From contig NZ_CAJKOX010000029.1 in assembly GCF_905201705.1 (NCBI RefSeq), positions 1-59,707 on the forward strand: a DNA stretch of 59,707 bases. The letters run 5' to 3'. The DNA is from an uncultured Marvinbryantia sp. GTDB taxonomy: Bacteria; Bacillota; Clostridia; Lachnospirales; Lachnospiraceae. Under the pieces are notes generated by a model. The model saw nothing but the letters and a program-made list of their open reading frames with translations, had not been told where the DNA came from and searched no databases. Of the stretch, positions 58,452 through 59,707 are shown in pieces; the first letter of the stretch is position 1; each line of letters opens with the position of its first letter. The position numbers were made by a program, and so were the translations under genes.

Positions 58452-58484
58452 CCTTTTATGCAGCATAAGCTTTCTTTGCAGAGC

Positions 58485-58511
58485 AAACGCCCGCGATCCT
58501 CGCGGGCGTTT
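58485..58511. terminator. Bidirectional terminator between ohyA and the phosphofructokinase gene
   Basis: Stem AAACGCCCGCG / CGCGGGCGTTT with a 5-base loop, between the convergent genes. Confidence 0.8.
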
Positions 58512-58557
58512 CTCCATGCGTCTCCCTTTTTCTGCTGTCTGACAATCCGCTGCCTCT

Positions 58558-59544
58558 TTATAATTTTTCTATTATCACCTTCTGCGCAAGCTCTTCCACC
58601 AGCTCTTTCGCAGGCGGTTTCGTTCCAATTGTTGTCACCGCACCTGCCGATGCCGCCATGCAGAGCTTTACCGTCTCCTGCTCTCCAAGCTTTTCGTCCC
58701 ACGCACAGGCAAGCGCCGCCACCATCGCATCCCCCGCGCCAACCGTCGAATGCGCTTTCACAGAAAGCGCCGGACATTTTACATGGTAATTTCCCAGCAA
58801 AAACAACGCACCATCCGCACCCATGGAAACCACAACCGTACGGATTCCGTCCGCCTGTAATCCGGCGGCAATTTCCCAAAGCTCCGCTTCAGAAGCCTTA
58901 ACCCCCGCATCTTGCAGCATACCCTCATCCGAAAGATCGTGCAGCATTTTCCCGCAGTGCTCCGGCATTGCATATTCCTCCAGCTCCATGCGGTTTGGCT
59001 TAATTATGTCAGGTCCCGCTTCCAGCGCATCCCTGAAAACTTCCCCGTCCGCATCCAGCAGAACCGCGGAACCCTTTTTATGAACCAGGCGGATAATGTC
59101 GCCGTAAATATCCTTACCGACACCCGCCGGAACACTTCCCGATAACACAAACAACGTATCTTCTCCGGCATAGCGCACCAGCTTCTGCAGCAGCTCATCC
59201 CGCTTTTCTTTCGGAATAAACGGTCCCGGCTCGTTCAGCTCCGTCAGCTTCCCGTTCTTCTCGATCACCTTGGTATTTGTGCGCGTCTCACCGTCCGCCC
59301 AGACAAAATCCGTCTCAATTCCGCTTTCTTTCAGAACGCGCTCGATCGTCCTGCCGCTGCCGCCCGCCAGAAATCCGGTCGCAATGCTGCTCCCGCCAAG
59401 CTCACGTATTGTTTTGGAGACATTAATACCCTTTCCGCCTGCATCATATTCCACATGTCGGATCCTGTTTAAGCCGCCCTGCTGCAAGACATCAAGATCC
59501 ACGGTCTTATCAATCGCAGGGTTCATGGTAACTGTAATGATCAT
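58558..59544 (-). CDS. 1-phosphofructokinase family hexose kinase (PfkB fold)
   Basis: A 328-aa PfkB-type kinase. N terminus ITVTMNPAIDKTVDL, sugar-binding AGGKGINVSKTIRELGG near residue 34, and the ATP/active-site motif STVGAGDAMVAALA near residue 270. It matches FruK/LacC: fructose-1-phosphate or tagatose-6-phosphate kinase. ATG 59544 follows GAGGGTGA. No PTS or repressor gene is visible before the window ends, so the exact substrate is open. Confidence 0.9.
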   Translation of the reverse strand: MIITVTMNPAIDKTVDLDVLQQGGLNRIRHVEYDAGGKGINVSKTIRELGGSSIATGFLAGGSGRTIERVLKESGIETDFVWADGETRTNTKVIEKNGKLTELNEPGPFIPKEKRDELLQKLVRYAGEDTLFVLSGSVPAGVGKDIYGDIIRLVHKKGSAVLLDADGEVFRDALEAGPDIIKPNRMELEEYAMPEHCGKMLHDLSDEGMLQDAGVKASEAELWEIAAGLQADGIRTVVVSMGADGALFLLGNYHVKCPALSVKAHSTVGAGDAMVAALACAWDEKLGEQETVKLCMAASAGAVTTIGTKPPAKELVEELAQKVIIEKL

Positions 59545-59577
59545 TACTCTCACCCTCTGTATAAAAACTGAATTCAA

Positions 59578-59707
59578 AAGTCTGAAACGGTCCGGTTGAT
59601 ATTACCGCCAGCCTCAAACACCTGCTGCGACGCGAAGTGTTACTGTTCACGTCCAATGTCATTTAGTTAAGGCAATTGAAAAAGATCAATCTGAAGGTCT
59701 AACTTAA
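59578..59707. other. Right edge, no recognised feature
   Basis: About 130 bp upstream of the kinase gene. Both strands hold short open frames without ribosome binding sites. I cannot place a promoter with confidence. Confidence 0.5.

Noticed and set aside
59590..59707. Short open frames on both strands at the right edge
   Set aside because: No start signals and no similarity I recognise; too little sequence to judge.

Overview
The window reads as chromosomal DNA of a Gram-positive anaerobe of the Firmicutes, most likely a Lachnospiraceae (Clostridium cluster XIVa) gut bacterium. The pointers are strong AGGAGG-type ribosome binding sites, FMN, T-box and L20-leader RNA regulation, an hpf/secA/prfB neighbourhood, DUF1540 and DUF6442 proteins, an oleate hydratase and a type III toxin-antitoxin locus. 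Nearly every gene is on the minus strand, so transcription mostly runs right to left. I see no prophage, insertion sequence or CRISPR array. All assignments rest on reading the sequence; no database was searched.

Layout, left to right. 1-770: the 5' end of a 16S rRNA gene, two tandem rRNA promoters, and two tRNA-Ser genes with their own promoter. 786-5824: a housekeeping run for t6A tRNA modification (tsaE, tsaB, tsaD) with rimI, RNase Z and ispD. 5932-6891: a riboflavin-type ECF transporter under an FMN riboswitch. 6943-12086: tex, an ApgM-type phosphomutase, homoserine dehydrogenase and an ACT regulator. 12126-15265: an SPFH / zinc-ribbon membrane / TPM trio resembling Bacillus YdjI-YdjG-YdjH but without PspA beside it. 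15267-19089: prfB, with its programmed frameshift, and secA. 19211-26400: a LacI-controlled D-allose/D-allulose-type uptake operon lying between secA and hpf, which are normally neighbours. 26541-31445: hpf, a eukaryote-type hisA, a type III toxin-antitoxin locus (the first plus-strand gene) and a run of small accessory genes.

31587-34461: a tRNA-Leu with anticodon AAG, a beta-galactosidase-like protein that lacks the catalytic barrel, and the infC-rpmI-rplT operon with an AUU start and a leader attenuator. 34474-44755: the most unusual block, a four-gene set of HTH regulator, membrane kinase with an extracellular leucine-rich-repeat ectodomain, a paralogous membrane kinase, and a 2235-residue secreted repeat protein with Ig-like ends. 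44888-47820: a DUF1540 protein, a GH5 glucanase and a divergent AraC regulator. 47823-50188: thrS with a T-box leader. 50192-53890: a nucleotidyltransferase remnant, a KtrA/KtrB potassium uptake pair behind a structured leader, YdcF and a SEC-C protein. 53891-59707: a small orphan protein in AT-rich DNA, a DUF134-NifX fusion followed by tandem copies of its own 3' end, a TetR regulator with an N-terminally extended oleate hydratase, and a 1-phosphofructokinase-type kinase.

The best candidates for undescribed biology are the kinase-LRR/surface-protein block (34474-44755), the toxIN-like locus with an unusually short antitoxin RNA (28130-28842), the structured leader before ktrB (52463-52611), and the beta-galactosidase remnant (31870-32961).
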